The notes beneath the pieces are model-generated. The model was not told where the DNA came from, searched no databases, and saw nothing but the letters and a program-made list of their open reading frames with translations. 64,000 nucleotides of DNA from an uncultured Nitrospina sp. (GTDB lineage Bacteria; Nitrospinota; Nitrospinia; Nitrospinales; VA-1). The translations under genes and the position numbers were made by a program. Every line of letters starts with the position of its first letter. The first letter of the stretch is position 1. The DNA lies in the NCBI GenBank assembly GCA_937891765.1, contig CALAGQ010000126.1, positions 46,566-110,565 on the forward strand, in the 5' to 3' direction. Positions 17,002 through 27,098 of this stretch are shown here, piece by piece.

Positions 17002-18303
17002 CTAAAAACCAGGTTTTCCCAAAAGCTTGAACATATTTTTTTTATAAAACTCCACACCCGGCTGATCGAAAGGATTCACTCCATTCAGATAGCCGGTCAT
17101 CGCCACTGCTCTTTCAAAAAAATAAAAAATCTGGCCCAAAGAGGTTGGCGAGCGATCCTTAATTTTCAGGGTCATGTTAGGAACGCCACCCTCTTTATGA
17201 GCGCTTGCCGTTCCCAGCCATGCTTTTTCATTAACCGTATCCAGCGTCTCACCAGCGAGGTAGTTTAAACCGTCCGCATCATTTTTAAAAGCGGGTATTT
17301 TCAACTGCCGCCGGGAGGATTCGAGAATTAAAAAAGTCTCAAAAATATTGCGCTGACCCTCTTGAATCCATTGGCCCATGGAATGAAGGTCCGAAGTGAG
17401 CTCTACTGACGCAGGGAAAATTCCTTGCAAATTCTTGCCCTCGCTTTCACCAGCCAATTGTTTCCACCAATCCGCCAGATAATGAAAAGCGGGCTGGAAG
17501 GTTGCGAGAATTTCAGTGGTTTTCCCCTTCTGGTAAAGCAAATGCCGCTGGGCCGCATAACGGTAAGCATCGTTTTGCTCGAGAGAGGGATTGGAATATA
17601 ATTTTTCACCCTGACGAGCCCCCTCCATCAACTCTTGGATATTTATCCCCGCCACCGCCATAGGGAAAAGCCCCACGGGTGTTAACACAGAATACCGGCC
17701 TCCCACATCATCCGGAATCACAAAAGTCTTATACCCCAGTTCATCGGCAAGACTTTTAAGAGCTCCTCGACTGGAATCGGTGGTGACAACTATCCGGTCC
17801 CGGGCTCCGGCTGATCCATATTTCTTTTCCATCATCTGCTTGAGCAGACGGAAGGCAACAGCCGGTTCGGTGGTGGTGCCCGACTTGGAAATCACGTTGA
17901 GACAAACATCCCGGCCCCCTATCAGGTCAAAAAGATCGGCATGGTAATCGGAACTGATATTTTGTCCGGCAAAATATATTTCTGGCCCGCCCTGTCTGCC
18001 AACCTGATTGGGAAAAGAAGAATTCAGGTAGGAAACCCCGGCCCGGGCTCCCAGATAAGACCCGCCGATACCCACAACGATAAAAGCTTCACATATGTTG
18101 CGGATGGAGTCTGCTGCAGAATCAATCTCAGCCGAATCGGAAAAATTAGAAGGCAGGCGCAACCAGCCGAGATAGTCCGCCCCCTTACCAGACCCTTGCT
18201 CTAACGAGTCATGGCAAAGGCTGACTTCTGACTGGAGCTTGTTAACTTCCTCGTCGGAAACGAAGGGCTTCAGGTTTTCACAATCAAGAGAAAGGTTTGA
18301 CAT
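17002..18303 (-). CDS. pgi: Glucose-6-phosphate isomerase
   Basis: 433 residues, the shorter bacterial form. Motifs are VVGIGGSYLGARAG, VISKSGTTTEPAVAFR (sugar-phosphate binding), a GGRYSVLTPVG segment, and HKEGG near the C-terminus. It interconverts glucose-6-phosphate and fructose-6-phosphate. It is first in the pgi-tal-glk run, with a 13-bp gap to tal. The SYLF gene lies 11 bp upstream and may share the transcript. Confidence 0.95.
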   Translation of the reverse strand: MSNLSLDCENLKPFVSDEEVNKLQSEVSLCHDSLEQGSGKGADYLGWLRLPSNFSDSAEIDSAADSIRNICEAFIVVGIGGSYLGARAGVSYLNSSFPNQVGRQGGPEIYFAGQNISSDYHADLFDLIGGRDVCLNVISKSGTTTEPAVAFRLLKQMMEKKYGSAGARDRIVVTTDSSRGALKSLADELGYKTFVIPDDVGGRYSVLTPVGLFPMAVAGINIQELMEGARQGEKLYSNPSLEQNDAYRYAAQRHLLYQKGKTTEILATFQPAFHYLADWWKQLAGESEGKNLQGIFPASVELTSDLHSMGQWIQEGQRNIFETFLILESSRRQLKIPAFKNDADGLNYLAGETLDTVNEKAWLGTASAHKEGGVPNMTLKIKDRSPTSLGQIFYFFERAVAMTGYLNGVNPFDQPGVEFYKKNMFKLLGKPGF

Positions 18304-18314
18304 GCTGAATCTTT

Positions 18315-18896
18315 TTATCTTTCCAGTTTACTGAATTTAGACCCTTCCAGGGTCAAATTATACATCAAGCCTTTCTGACCAAATACAAATGCCACGATAG
18401 GATCCTGAACATTGGTGGTGTCCAGAGAATCCCCCATACCAAGAGTGATCAATGCCACCGATCCATCCACTCCGGCCTTCCAACCATCACTATTTCTAAA
18501 CTGCTTCAAAGCATCCGCTTGGCTAAATACCAAAACAATTGATTTTGCCTGGGCACCCAGTTGAAACCCTATCGAAGCCGCCATGGTACTGTAATAATCG
18601 ACAGTCTTACCACCAATTCGTAAAGCCCCTTCACCATATTCCCCGCCAATGCCAATTCCCACTTTAATAACTGAAGGAAAAATAAGAACCCCTTTGGCTT
18701 TTTTTATAAAACTATCGGCACCTGGAATTTCTTTGTTAAAACGTTCCAAGGCAACATCCACGCTCACATCTATTTCCCTGGCAGTTTTCGCATAGGCCAT
18801 GTTGGCGGAAAACATTAAAACCAGACCCACCAAAATCCAGCGAGTAAATCTAGAATTTATTTCCTGCCGCGTCTGCGAAAAAACTTTTTGAATCAT
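18315..18896 (-). CDS. Exported SYLF-domain (Ysc84-like) lipid-binding protein
   Basis: 193 residues. A signal peptide or anchor lies at about residues 16-36 (WILVGLVLMFSANMAYA). The rest is a SYLF domain: PGADSFIKKAKGVLIFPSVIKVGIGIGGEYGEGAL, then GFQLGAQAKSIVLVFS and GWKAGVDGSVAL. Family members bind phosphoinositides in eukaryotes. Bacterial ones are secreted or periplasmic and poorly understood. It lies 11 bp upstream of pgi. Confidence 0.9.
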   Translation of the reverse strand: MIQKVFSQTRQEINSRFTRWILVGLVLMFSANMAYAKTAREIDVSVDVALERFNKEIPGADSFIKKAKGVLIFPSVIKVGIGIGGEYGEGALRIGGKTVDYYSTMAASIGFQLGAQAKSIVLVFSQADALKQFRNSDGWKAGVDGSVALITLGMGDSLDTTNVQDPIVAFVFGQKGLMYNLTLEGSKFSKLER

Positions 18897-19095
18897 CGAT
18901 AGCTACCTTTCAAATCAGGATTTCTGAAAACGACCAGCATTACCTTGGCTCGGAGGAACGCTTAAGCATCTACGCGAAGAAAAATGACACCAAACCGGCA
19001 AGTAAAAAGAGGGACACCGGCTTATTGATAGACCATCATTAATAAGCCCAACAGCCATAGGTTTATACCAGAATTTGGCTAAAAATAAAACCAGA

Positions 19096-19193
19096 CGGAG
19101 AACCTCCGCTGGTGAATTGCAGTAGCTTGTCTAGGCTGACAAAGAGTCATCTCGGCAGTAAAAGCCATTGTTAGCTGGCCCCACGGCGAGTGG
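19096..19193 (+). repeat. Dispersed palindromic repeat, copy 3
   Basis: The core GGCTGACAAAGAGTCATCTC (from 19134) followed by a GCCATTGTTA block matches the 46315 copy in the same orientation and spacing. It ends with palindrome CCAC-GGCGA-GTGG (19181-19193). A GGAG-AAC-CTCC hairpin at 19096-19106 may be the other end. The last codons and stop of the histidine kinase gene lie in it, giving that protein a C-terminal RRGAS. Confidence 0.6.
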
Positions 19194-20205
19194 TCAGGAT
19201 ATCACGGATGAAGAGGTTGCTGGCTTTCACCACATGCGGTTTCTCCAAATGAGATTTCATGTCGGCGGGCAAGCGCAAGGTGAAGGTGGAACCGGCCCCC
19301 AACTCGCTTTCTCCATTCAGGTTTCCGCCCATCACCAGAACCAGTCGGTGAGTGATGGCCAGCATCAACGCATCGGCACCGAATCCGCTTGAAAGCGTTT
19401 CATCGGCCTCCGTGTAACCTTTAAACAGGTTTTCCAGAATCTTGGGGCTGACACCCGCACCACTATCCTGCACCACGAAAGTCAGCCAATCCGTTTCTCC
19501 CACCGCCTCGCGACTCACTTTAAGCGATATCTTTCCGTTTTCAGTAACACGACAGGCGTTCTGCAACAGATTGAACAAAACCCGTTCCACCCTATCCCGA
19601 TCTCCATTCAACTCACCCAGTGAATCAGCAAGATCAACGGTCAAAGTATTTCCCGATTTTTCAGCTTGCGATCTGGCTTTCTCTGCCGCTTCACTCACCA
19701 GATCGGTAACGGAAAATAACTGATGCTCCAGTTCGGAGTGGCCGGATTCGATTTTGGACAGGTCTATAATTTCCTCGACCCATTTCACCAAATCATCACT
19801 GGCTTTGCGGATTTTACTCACATCAGCGACCAGATCATCCAGACCAGCATCTTCCAGTTCTTCCTGAATCATTTCGCTATAACCGATGATGTGGTTGAGG
19901 GGGGTTCTCAATTCATGGCTGAGATTGGCGAGGAAAAAGGATTTGCTTAAGCTGGAAGTTTCGGCTTCGCGTTTATCAAGCGCCAACTGCTGAAGGGATT
20001 TTTCCAAGTCTGCCGTACGTACAGCAACCTGATCCTGAAGAGATTTTTTATGCAGTTCAATTTTTTCACCGCGTTTTTCTGTTTCCTGTAGCACGGTGTT
20101 GATCAACTCGATCAGCGGATCATCTTCTGATTGATCGATCCTCAGCGAATAGTCCCGATCTTCAATAACTTTTTCAAGGATTTTACGAATTCGCTCAGTG
20201 TTCAA
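19171..20205 (-). CDS. Sensor histidine kinase, cytoplasmic (HisKA + HATPase)
   Basis: 344 residues if the TTG at 20205 is used; an ATG at 20268 inside trxB would give 365. Neither has a convincing ribosome site. A coiled-coil-like N-terminus is followed by a dimerisation domain with the phospho-acceptor His in NLSHELRTPLNHIIGYSEM, then an HATPase domain with N box LLQNACRV, G1 box DSGAGVS and a GSTFTLRLP end. No membrane helix or PAS domain is visible, so it senses an internal or protein-borne signal. No response regulator is adjacent. The C-terminal RRGAS is encoded by repeat copy 3. Confidence 0.88.
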   Translation of the reverse strand: MNTERIRKILEKVIEDRDYSLRIDQSEDDPLIELINTVLQETEKRGEKIELHKKSLQDQVAVRTADLEKSLQQLALDKREAETSSLSKSFFLANLSHELRTPLNHIIGYSEMIQEELEDAGLDDLVADVSKIRKASDDLVKWVEEIIDLSKIESGHSELEHQLFSVTDLVSEAAEKARSQAEKSGNTLTVDLADSLGELNGDRDRVERVLFNLLQNACRVTENGKISLKVSREAVGETDWLTFVVQDSGAGVSPKILENLFKGYTEADETLSSGFGADALMLAITHRLVLVMGGNLNGESELGAGSTFTLRLPADMKSHLEKPHVVKASNLFIRDILTTRRGAS

Positions 20206-20210
20206 AGACT

Positions 20211-21164
20211 CTACCCCGCAAATCCCTTTTCGGCGAGCCAGCGTTCCGCTTCCAAAGATGCGGCGCAACCGGTGCCTGCGGCGGTAATGGCCTGACGATA
20301 CTTGTGGTCATGCACATCGCCTGCGGCAAAGACGCCTTCAATATTGGTCTCCTGAGTTCCCGCTTTCAGCTTGATGTAGCCAGCGTCGTCCAGATCCAAT
20401 TGCCCGTTGAAGATAGCTGTATTGGGAGTATGCCCGATAGCGTAGAAAAGACCCGCCACTTCGACCTGACGCGCTTCACCTGTCTTGATATTTTTCAGGC
20501 TGGCCCCAGTCAAATAGTCTTCACCTACCGCGTCTTCCAGAACCGTGTCCCAGAGGATTTCCAGTTTAGGATGTTTAAGCGCTCTCTCCTGCATGATCCT
20601 GGAAGCCCGAAGCTCGTCGCGCCGATGTACCAGATAGACGACTGAGCCAAATTTGGCCAGATAGGTGGCCTCTTCGACAGCCGTGTCGCCGCCGCCAATG
20701 ACCATCAGCGGTTGGTTGCGGAACATGGGAAGCGCTCCGTCACAAACAGCACAGGCCGACATGCCGTTGTTCCACATTTTTTCTTCATTGGGAACGCCCA
20801 TTCGCTTTGCCGTCGCGCCGGTAGAGATAATCACTGAATGCGCTTTCACTTCACGGTTCTCAGATTTCAACACAAACGGACGCTGACTAAAATCGGCGGA
20901 GATCACATCTTCCTGAACCATTTCGGTGCCGAAGCGTTCGGACTGTTTGCGGAACAACTGCATCAACTCCGGCCCTCCAATGCCTTCAGGAAATCCGGGA
21001 TAGTTTTCGACTTCCGTGGTGGTTGTCAGCTGTCCTCCTGCTGAGCCCCCCATGACATAACCTTCAAACATAAAAGGGCTGAGATTAGCCCTGGCAGAAT
21101 AAATTGCGGCGGTGTGCCCGGCGGGCCCTGAACCGACGATGACAACATTCCTAACATCTGACAT
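20211..21164 (-). CDS. trxB: Thioredoxin reductase
   Basis: 317 residues. FAD-binding GSGPAGHTAAIY at the N-terminus, redox-active CAVC (Cys138, Cys141), NADPH-binding GGGDTAVEEA, and the C-terminal GVFAAGDVHDHKYRQAITAAGTGC block. It reduces thioredoxin with NADPH in the cytoplasm. The kinase gene begins around its stop codon, so the two are probably co-transcribed. Repeat copy 4 lies just upstream. Confidence 0.97.
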   Translation of the reverse strand: MSDVRNVVIVGSGPAGHTAAIYSARANLSPFMFEGYVMGGSAGGQLTTTTEVENYPGFPEGIGGPELMQLFRKQSERFGTEMVQEDVISADFSQRPFVLKSENREVKAHSVIISTGATAKRMGVPNEEKMWNNGMSACAVCDGALPMFRNQPLMVIGGGDTAVEEATYLAKFGSVVYLVHRRDELRASRIMQERALKHPKLEILWDTVLEDAVGEDYLTGASLKNIKTGEARQVEVAGLFYAIGHTPNTAIFNGQLDLDDAGYIKLKAGTQETNIEGVFAAGDVHDHKYRQAITAAGTGCAASLEAERWLAEKGFAG

Positions 21165-21177
21165 AACTGAAAACCCT

Positions 21178-21284
21178 TTCTACCGGGCCACGCCCGGTGG
21201 GAATATAGCAACGAGCCGTTGAGCCACCAAAACTCTTTGCTCGCCTGAAACAGTTACTGCTTGCTGGCCCCACGCCGAGCGGGC
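21178..21284 (-). repeat. Dispersed palindromic repeat, copy 4
   Basis: Reverse complement aligns end to end with the 46315 copy. Both read GGCGTGGGGCCA, then AGCA, AAAGAGTT and TATATT at the same spacing. Hairpin CCGGG-CCACG-CCCGG (21183-21197) ends one side and GGCCCCACGCCGAGCGGG (21266-21283) the other. It spans the gap between trxB and the FGE-domain gene and encodes the latter's C-terminal ARRGASKQ tail and stop. Confidence 0.65.
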
Positions 21285-21979
21285 TTCACACAGCGAAATC
21301 CAACATCGCTGTATCTCAATTCGGGATCTTTTGCGACCCGATCAGAGGTTCTTAAAAAATGACTGGCAGAATTCCACGCTCCTCCCCGCACCACCTTGTT
21401 TTTCCCGGCAGCATCGGCAGGATCATATCCGTCCAAAGTCCATTCATAAACATTGCCTATCATATCGTAGAGGCCGTGAGAATTGGCCGTAAATTTTCCA
21501 ACATTTTCCGGATTACCGTTTCCATAAGGCTGACCAAAATGGGCGCCACCCAAGTCTTTGCCTTCAGCTGCAGCCTCCCATTGTGTCTCGGTGGGGAGAT
21601 TTCCTCCACGCCATGAGCAGTAGGTTTTGGCATCCTTCCAACTCACAAACACGGCAGGTTGTTGCGGTTGATTAAAATCCTGCGGCCGATCTTCATGCAA
21701 AACGGCAGGCTCGCAAACACCGGCTATGAAACATTCCCGGTAATCGGCATTCGTGACCTCATATTTATCAATCTGGAAAGCGTCCAGCTTCACCTTACGG
21801 GGAGCCTCATCGTTACACCAGTCGGCATTACTTTGTTCTTCCTCGCAATAATAACTTCCCACGTTGTATTCACCTGCCGGAATCAGAACCTGCTTGGCGG
21901 CGTCAGGCTCTGCATAAACAACAAGAGGAGAACACGCCATAAAACTAAACAGGAATAAAATGTATTTCAATCGGTTCAT
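21254..21979 (-). CDS. Exported FGE-sulfatase (SUMF1) domain protein
   Basis: 241 residues. The N-terminal 23 residues form a signal peptide (hydrophobic, ending VVYA). The SUMF1-type domain covers the rest: [43 protein letters not shown] split over residues 100-130, [13 protein letters not shown] and [18 protein letters not shown]...DVGFRCV. Related proteins include formylglycine-generating enzyme and many without that activity, so the reaction is not assigned. The start overlaps the thrC stop by 4 bp (ATGA), which suggests translational coupling. The ARRGASKQ tail comes from repeat copy 4. Confidence 0.87.
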   Translation of the reverse strand: MNRLKYILFLFSFMACSPLVVYAEPDAAKQVLIPAGEYNVGSYYCEEEQSNADWCNDEAPRKVKLDAFQIDKYEVTNADYRECFIAGVCEPAVLHEDRPQDFNQPQQPAVFVSWKDAKTYCSWRGGNLPTETQWEAAAEGKDLGGAHFGQPYGNGNPENVGKFTANSHGLYDMIGNVYEWTLDGYDPADAAGKNKVVRGGAWNSASHFLRTSDRVAKDPELRYSDVGFRCVKPARRGASKQ

Positions 21980-23307
21980 ACTTCTATTTTATCCAAAATC
22001 GCTTTTTTAATCTGCTCATAATCGGCATCCAGCTCAACCGGGGCGAAAGCGTGCTCCGACTTAATTCCTTCCAATTGATCCGTATGGTATTTGAAAAGAA
22101 AGTCGGTGAACTTCAACCCATTCGCAGTGGAGATCACCACAACCTTATCCTTTTTCTTAATTTCCCCACGCTGAGTCAATTTTTCCAGGACGGCCAGAGC
22201 CACGCCTGTATGCGGGCAACAGAGTAGTCCCGTCTTATTGGCCCTGCCCACCGCATGAGCCAGTTCACTTTCCGTTGCTTCTTCGACAATGCCATCAAAA
22301 GACTGCAGGGCGCGAATGGCTTTTTTATAACTGACCGGGTCTCCAATCTGAATGGCACTTGCCAGAGTCGTTTTGGCCTGAACCGATTCGAATGTTTTGA
22401 ATCCCTTTATGTAACTGCGATACAGAGGGTCGGCCTGTTGTGCCTGCGCACAAACCAGACGCGGAAGTTTGTCGATCAGCCCCAGATCGTAGAACATCTG
22501 GAATCCTTTGCCGATAGCACTGACATTTCCCAGATTACCACCGGGAACGATTACAAAATCGGGAACTTTCCAGTTGAACTGTTGCACCAGCTCGAAGCTG
22601 ATGGTTTTTTGTCCTTCAATTCGCAGGGAATTCATCGAGTTTGCCAGATAGATATCGTTTTTCAGGCAAACTTCTTGAACCAGTTTCATGCATCCATCAA
22701 AATCGGTATTCAAAGATAAAGTGAGTACGCCGTGGGTAATAGGTTGAATCAACTGCGTCAACGAGACTTTATCTTTAGGTAAAAACACAATGGCAGGTAT
22801 GCCAGCAACAGCGCAATAGGCCGCCAGTGCAGCCGAAGTGTCTCCGGTTGAGGCACAGGCCACCGCTTTAATATTTTTCCCGGAAGCAATCATTTGCTTG
22901 ACCATGGAAACCAGTACGGTCATTCCCAAATCTTTGAAGGATCCCGTATGCGCCATGCCGCACTGTTTGACCCATAGATCATCGAGGCCAATCTGGTGGC
23001 CCAGTCGCTCGGCCCAGAACAGGTTGGTGCCCCCTTCATAAGTGGAGACAATATTTTCGTCTTCCACATTGGGGCACACGAGTTCCCTCTTGCCCCATAC
23101 AGAACTGCCGTATGGCCATTCGTTGCGCCGGTACCGGCTCTCAAGCAACTCTCTCCACTCTTCAGGTGATCGTTGTTTCAACCGCTCCATATCGTGCTGC
23201 ACTTCCAGAAGTTCATCACACTCCCTGCAACGATAGACGATATCGGTCAGTTCATACCGGCTTTGGCAATCCGGGTTGATACATTGAAACCAGGCTTTAA
23301 ATCCCAT
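21976..23307 (-). CDS. thrC: Threonine synthase
   Basis: 443 residues. An N-terminal zinc-ribbon-like segment (C...C...[10 protein letters not shown]) precedes the PLP fold. The Schiff-base lysine is in [15 protein letters not shown] and the phosphate-binding loop in PGGNLGN. It converts O-phosphohomoserine to threonine. It follows hom after 2 bp and overlaps the FGE-domain gene by 4 bp. With hom and the aminotransferase it forms an aspartate-family amino-acid operon; no homoserine kinase gene is seen here. Confidence 0.95.
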   Translation of the reverse strand: MGFKAWFQCINPDCQSRYELTDIVYRCRECDELLEVQHDMERLKQRSPEEWRELLESRYRRNEWPYGSSVWGKRELVCPNVEDENIVSTYEGGTNLFWAERLGHQIGLDDLWVKQCGMAHTGSFKDLGMTVLVSMVKQMIASGKNIKAVACASTGDTSAALAAYCAVAGIPAIVFLPKDKVSLTQLIQPITHGVLTLSLNTDFDGCMKLVQEVCLKNDIYLANSMNSLRIEGQKTISFELVQQFNWKVPDFVIVPGGNLGNVSAIGKGFQMFYDLGLIDKLPRLVCAQAQQADPLYRSYIKGFKTFESVQAKTTLASAIQIGDPVSYKKAIRALQSFDGIVEEATESELAHAVGRANKTGLLCCPHTGVALAVLEKLTQRGEIKKKDKVVVISTANGLKFTDFLFKYHTDQLEGIKSEHAFAPVELDADYEQIKKAILDKIEV

Positions 23308-23309
23308 TA

Positions 23310-24608
23310 TTATCTTTCCACACGAATCAAGTTAGGTTTTTCACAAACCACATCCAGTTCTTCTATTTCCTTTAAAGCCGACTGAATATTTTTCTCATTG
23401 GCTTTATGACACATCATCACCAGCGGCACGCCTTCACCTCGGTCTCCCCGTCCTCTCTGAATCATAGACTCAATGCTGATGGAATGTTTGCCCAGTATCC
23501 CGGATATTTTTGAAAGCACGCCCGGATGATCCACCACACTGAAGCGCAAAAAATATTCAGACTCGATTTCACTGATACCCTTGAGAGGAATATTTTTAAC
23601 TTCCTGGAAAGACCCGGCAGGCAATCTTTCGCCCACACCCGAGAGGATGTTGCGGGCAATTTCGACAACATCGCCCACCACCGCACTACCGGTAGGCAGA
23701 GCGCCCGCGCCATGACCGATCAGAACATTTTCATCCATCATATCATCACAAACGCGAATGGCATTTAATACTCCGTTAACATTGGCCATCGGGTGTGCAA
23801 CCGGAATCATGGCAGGGTGGACACGAATATCGATCTTCTCGCCATCGTATTTGGATATGGCAAGCAGTTTGATGCGGTAGCCAAACTCGCGTGCGCATTC
23901 GATGTCTTCCGAGGAGATGTCTGAAATACCAGAAACGGTTATATCGTCAAACGACACAGGGGTCCCATAAGCCAGGCGGGTCAGTACCGCTATCTTGTGG
24001 GCAGAGTCGATGCCCTCAATATCAAAAGTCGGATCCGCTTCGGCGAAACCTTTTTCCTGCGCTTCTTTTAAGGCTGTATCGAAGTCGCAATTTTCATCCG
24101 ACATTTTGCTGAGAATATAATTTGCGGTGCCATTGACGATACCTTCTATAGTCTGAATGCGGTTGGCGACAAACGCCTCCCGAATCGACCGAATTATCGG
24201 GATGGCTCCTCCTATGGAAGCTTCGAATCCAATCGACAGCCCTTTTTCAGTAACCGCTGAAAAAATTTCGTCTCCATGCTTGGCCAGCAGAGCCTTGTTG
24301 GCCGTCACCACATGTTTTCCCTGAGCAATGGATTGGAGAAGAAATTTTCTGGCTGGCTCGTATCCACCAATCAACTCGATCACCACATCAATGTCGGGGT
24401 GATTGATCACCTCGTCGGCAGATGTCGTCAGCACATCGGAGGCTAGTTTGACGCCCCGGTCTGTGATGATATCCAGATCCGCAACTTTAACCAGCTCGAC
24501 TGCGGCTCCCAACCTTCTCTTTATAATTTCACTATTTTGTGTGAGAATTTTAGCTACCCCGGCACCTATGGTGCCAAAGCCGATCATTCCCACCTTAACC
24601 GTTTTCAT
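23310..24608 (-). CDS. hom: Homoserine dehydrogenase
   Basis: 432 residues. NAD(P)-binding [13 protein letters not shown] at the N-terminus, catalytic domain with [14 protein letters not shown] and [18 protein letters not shown], and a C-terminal ACT domain from about residue 350 ([20 protein letters not shown]) that normally senses threonine. It reduces aspartate semialdehyde to homoserine. It is placed 9 bp after the aminotransferase gene and 2 bp before thrC. Confidence 0.97.
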   Translation of the reverse strand: MKTVKVGMIGFGTIGAGVAKILTQNSEIIKRRLGAAVELVKVADLDIITDRGVKLASDVLTTSADEVINHPDIDVVIELIGGYEPARKFLLQSIAQGKHVVTANKALLAKHGDEIFSAVTEKGLSIGFEASIGGAIPIIRSIREAFVANRIQTIEGIVNGTANYILSKMSDENCDFDTALKEAQEKGFAEADPTFDIEGIDSAHKIAVLTRLAYGTPVSFDDITVSGISDISSEDIECAREFGYRIKLLAISKYDGEKIDIRVHPAMIPVAHPMANVNGVLNAIRVCDDMMDENVLIGHGAGALPTGSAVVGDVVEIARNILSGVGERLPAGSFQEVKNIPLKGISEIESEYFLRFSVVDHPGVLSKISGILGKHSISIESMIQRGRGDRGEGVPLVMMCHKANEKNIQSALKEIEELDVVCEKPNLIRVER

Positions 24609-24617
24609 TATCTTCCC

Positions 24618-25784
24618 TTAAAAAATCTCTTTAATTCCCCGGACCGCCTGCCTGATCCTGTGTTCGTTTTCGACCAGCGAGAAACGTACAAAATGGTCTC
24701 CGCCCTCGCCAAACCCGATGCCGGGCGCAACCGCCACTTTGGCTTTTTCCAGAAGCATCTTGGAAAATTCCAAGGAACCCATTGCCTTGAAGCGATCCGG
24801 AATTTCTGCCCAGACCATCATCGTCGCTTTTGGCGGTGTCACTTCCCAGCCAATTCGATTCAACGACTCGCACAAGACATCCCGCCGGCTTCGGTACCTT
24901 TCCCGAATTTCTTCTACACAGTCACGCGGACCATTCAGGGCCACCGTGGCCGCGATCTGGATCGGCTGAAACATGCCATAATCCTGATAACTTTTGATGC
25001 GGGCCAGAGCATGAATGATTTCTGCATTTCCCACCGCAAAACCAACCCGCCACCCAGGCATATTATAACTTTTTGACAAGCTAAAAAACTCTATTCCCAC
25101 ATCTTTTGCTCCCTTAACTTGCAAAAAACTGGGAGCCCGATAACCATCGAAAACTATGTCCCCATAAGCAAAGTCGTGGATCACAATCAGGTCGTGTTCT
25201 TTGGCAAAATCCACCACCTTCTCAAAGAAATCTATATCCACCACCTGAGTCGTGGGATTATGCGGAAAATTGATGACCATCGCCTTGGGCCTCGGCCAGT
25301 TTCTCTTGAAGGCATCGAGAAGACCTTCAAAAAAATCTACACCGGCGCTGAGAGGCACATGAATGACATCGGCGTTAGCCAAAATAAATGCGTAAGTATG
25401 AATCGGGTAAGTCGGCGTTGGCACCAGAACCGAGTCACCCGGACTGGTGATCGCCAGAGCCAGATGAGAAATGCCCTCTTTCGAACCAATCGTAGCAATC
25501 GCTTCTGACTCCGGGTCCAGATCCACGCCGTGGTTGCGCTTGTACCAGTCGGTAATAGCAAGGCGCAATTTGTATATGCCTTTGGAAACGGAATAACGGT
25601 GATTGGGTTCTTTGGGTGCGGCTTCTATCAATTTATCGACAATATGTTTAGGAGTCGGCATATCCGGATTCCCCAAGCCAAAGTCGATAATATCGTCCCC
25701 GCGTCGACGAGCATCGTATTTGAGTTGATTGACGATCCCTAAAACATAGGGAGGAAGGCGCTCAATTCTGGGAAAATGTCTCAT
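24618..25784 (-). CDS. alaC: Class I/II aminotransferase, AlaC type
   Basis: 388 residues from the ATG at 25784, chosen because the family begins at the [12 protein letters not shown] motif; an in-frame extension to a TTG at 25883 has unrelated sequence. PLP lysine is in [23 protein letters not shown] and [11 protein letters not shown] bind the cofactor. The closest recognisable type is AlaC/YfdZ, an alanine-glutamate transaminase. LL-diaminopimelate aminotransferase is related and remains possible. It is first in the operon with hom and thrC, which suggests a role in aspartate-family or branched amino-acid supply. Confidence 0.85.
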   Translation of the reverse strand: MRHFPRIERLPPYVLGIVNQLKYDARRRGDDIIDFGLGNPDMPTPKHIVDKLIEAAPKEPNHRYSVSKGIYKLRLAITDWYKRNHGVDLDPESEAIATIGSKEGISHLALAITSPGDSVLVPTPTYPIHTYAFILANADVIHVPLSAGVDFFEGLLDAFKRNWPRPKAMVINFPHNPTTQVVDIDFFEKVVDFAKEHDLIVIHDFAYGDIVFDGYRAPSFLQVKGAKDVGIEFFSLSKSYNMPGWRVGFAVGNAEIIHALARIKSYQDYGMFQPIQIAATVALNGPRDCVEEIRERYRSRRDVLCESLNRIGWEVTPPKATMMVWAEIPDRFKAMGSLEFSKMLLEKAKVAVAPGIGFGEGGDHFVRFSLVENEHRIRQAVRGIKEIF

Positions 25785-26222
25785 GACTTTAAAATGGTGA
25801 TAGTGGTGATCACATCCCGATGATTGATAACCGGAAACAGGAACCTTAAGCATTAAGGGAACCCTTAAAATAAGACTGGCCAAACCACAAAAAAAGTTTG
25901 GATCAATCAGGGTCTATTAAGGAGGCAACCTGTTAATTTCCAAGGGAGTCCGGCGAATGCCCGCGTAACATAACATAATTTATAAAACCCGGCAAACCTA
26001 AACCCCAGGATGAGAGGTCACTTTTTGCCCCTTGAGGAATCCATTAATTCTTTTTTCTTGATTCTAACCTTTTGCAGGGAGTAGTATTTGCCCTTGTAGG
26101 CTGACAATCAACATGTTGGCTTCCCCTTGCAGGTTTTCTTTCCAGATTGAGCCGGGGATGGCAGACAAAATCCACTCCAATAACCTTCCTGGCTTAGCCA
26201 GATCACCTTCCTCAAATTACGC
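25785..26222. other. 438-bp intergenic region between alaC and uppP
   Basis: Divergent promoter region. It contains the probably untranslated in-frame extension upstream of alaC. A minus-strand open frame of about 50 codons (26064-26216) has no ATG and no ribosome site. I see no RNA gene or strong hairpin. Confidence 0.5.
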
Positions 26223-27029
26223 ATGGAATTTTTTCAGATAATTTTGTTGAGCATTATTCAGGGACTCACTGAGTTTCTGCCCATTTCCAGTTCCGGGCAT
26301 TTGATATTGGCGCCTATAATCTTCAACTTTGAAGATCAAGGCTTGGCTCTGGATGCCATTTTGCATTTAGGCACCCTTCTGGCAATCATAATCTTCTTTA
26401 GAAAAGAACTGACAGATTTAACCAAAGGATTGTTTGACCGCCAAGGCTCTCCAGAAATGCACCACCTTGCATGGGGCATTGTTATTGCTTCGTTCCCGGC
26501 GGGACTGATCGGACTGTTTGGTGGAGAATGGATTGAAGCTAACCTGAGAAACCCCATTTTTGTCGGTTACAATCTTCTTTTCTGGTCCCTCATATTTCTG
26601 GTGGCAGACCGGTACAGTTCAAAAAGTGCTAACTCGAATGCAGAACTAAACCGGTTGAGTCTGCGGCAGATCTTATTTATTGGGTGCGCCCAGACCATTG
26701 CCCTGTTACCGGGCACCTCACGCTCTGGCATCACCATTGCAGCGGGACTCTTCAGCAACCTCTCACACACTTCAGCAACCCGGTTTTCTTTTCTGCTCGG
26801 AGCGCCCATTATTTTTGCGGCAGGCATGCACAAACTCCTGCAGTTTATTTTGCACCCGGCCCCCGTACAAACCTATTCCAACCTCCACCTTGCCATAGGG
26901 TTGGGGATAAGCTTTCTCGTCGGCTTGTTGGCTATTCAGCTTCTTCTAAAGATTGTTGCGCGAGTGGGCCTTCTACCCTTTATCCTGTACAGGGTGATTC
27001 TCGCGGGCGGGATTCTTCTTTACTACTGA
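26223..27029 (+). CDS. uppP: Undecaprenyl-diphosphate phosphatase
   Basis: 268 residues, strongly hydrophobic with about eight membrane helices. The signature GLTEFLPISSSGHL lies at residues 15-28 with catalytic Glu/Ser/His, and the second conserved loop PGTSRSG is near residue 165. It recycles the lipid carrier for peptidoglycan and other envelope glycans. Transcribed alone, followed by a terminator. Confidence 0.97.
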   Translation: MEFFQIILLSIIQGLTEFLPISSSGHLILAPIIFNFEDQGLALDAILHLGTLLAIIIFFRKELTDLTKGLFDRQGSPEMHHLAWGIVIASFPAGLIGLFGGEWIEANLRNPIFVGYNLLFWSLIFLVADRYSSKSANSNAELNRLSLRQILFIGCAQTIALLPGTSRSGITIAAGLFSNLSHTSATRFSFLLGAPIIFAAGMHKLLQFILHPAPVQTYSNLHLAIGLGISFLVGLLAIQLLLKIVARVGLLPFILYRVILAGGILLYY

Positions 27030-27047
27030 GGGCTCGTTGGCAATAAA

Positions 27048-27077
27048 AAAGCCGACCTGAAAAATCAGGCCGGCTTT
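27048..27077. terminator. Bidirectional rho-independent terminator
   Basis: A 13-base stem with one mismatch (AAAGCCGACCTGA / TCAGGCCGGCTTT) and an AAAA loop, with A-rich sequence on one side and T-rich on the other. It lies between the converging uppP and the small exported-protein gene and can serve both. Confidence 0.88.
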
Positions 27078-27098
27078 AATTTTTAAAGCTTACAACAA

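Noticed and set aside
26064..26216. 50-codon minus-strand open frame upstream of uppP
   Set aside because: No ATG or ribosome site near its start and no recognisable motif; it could equally be chance.
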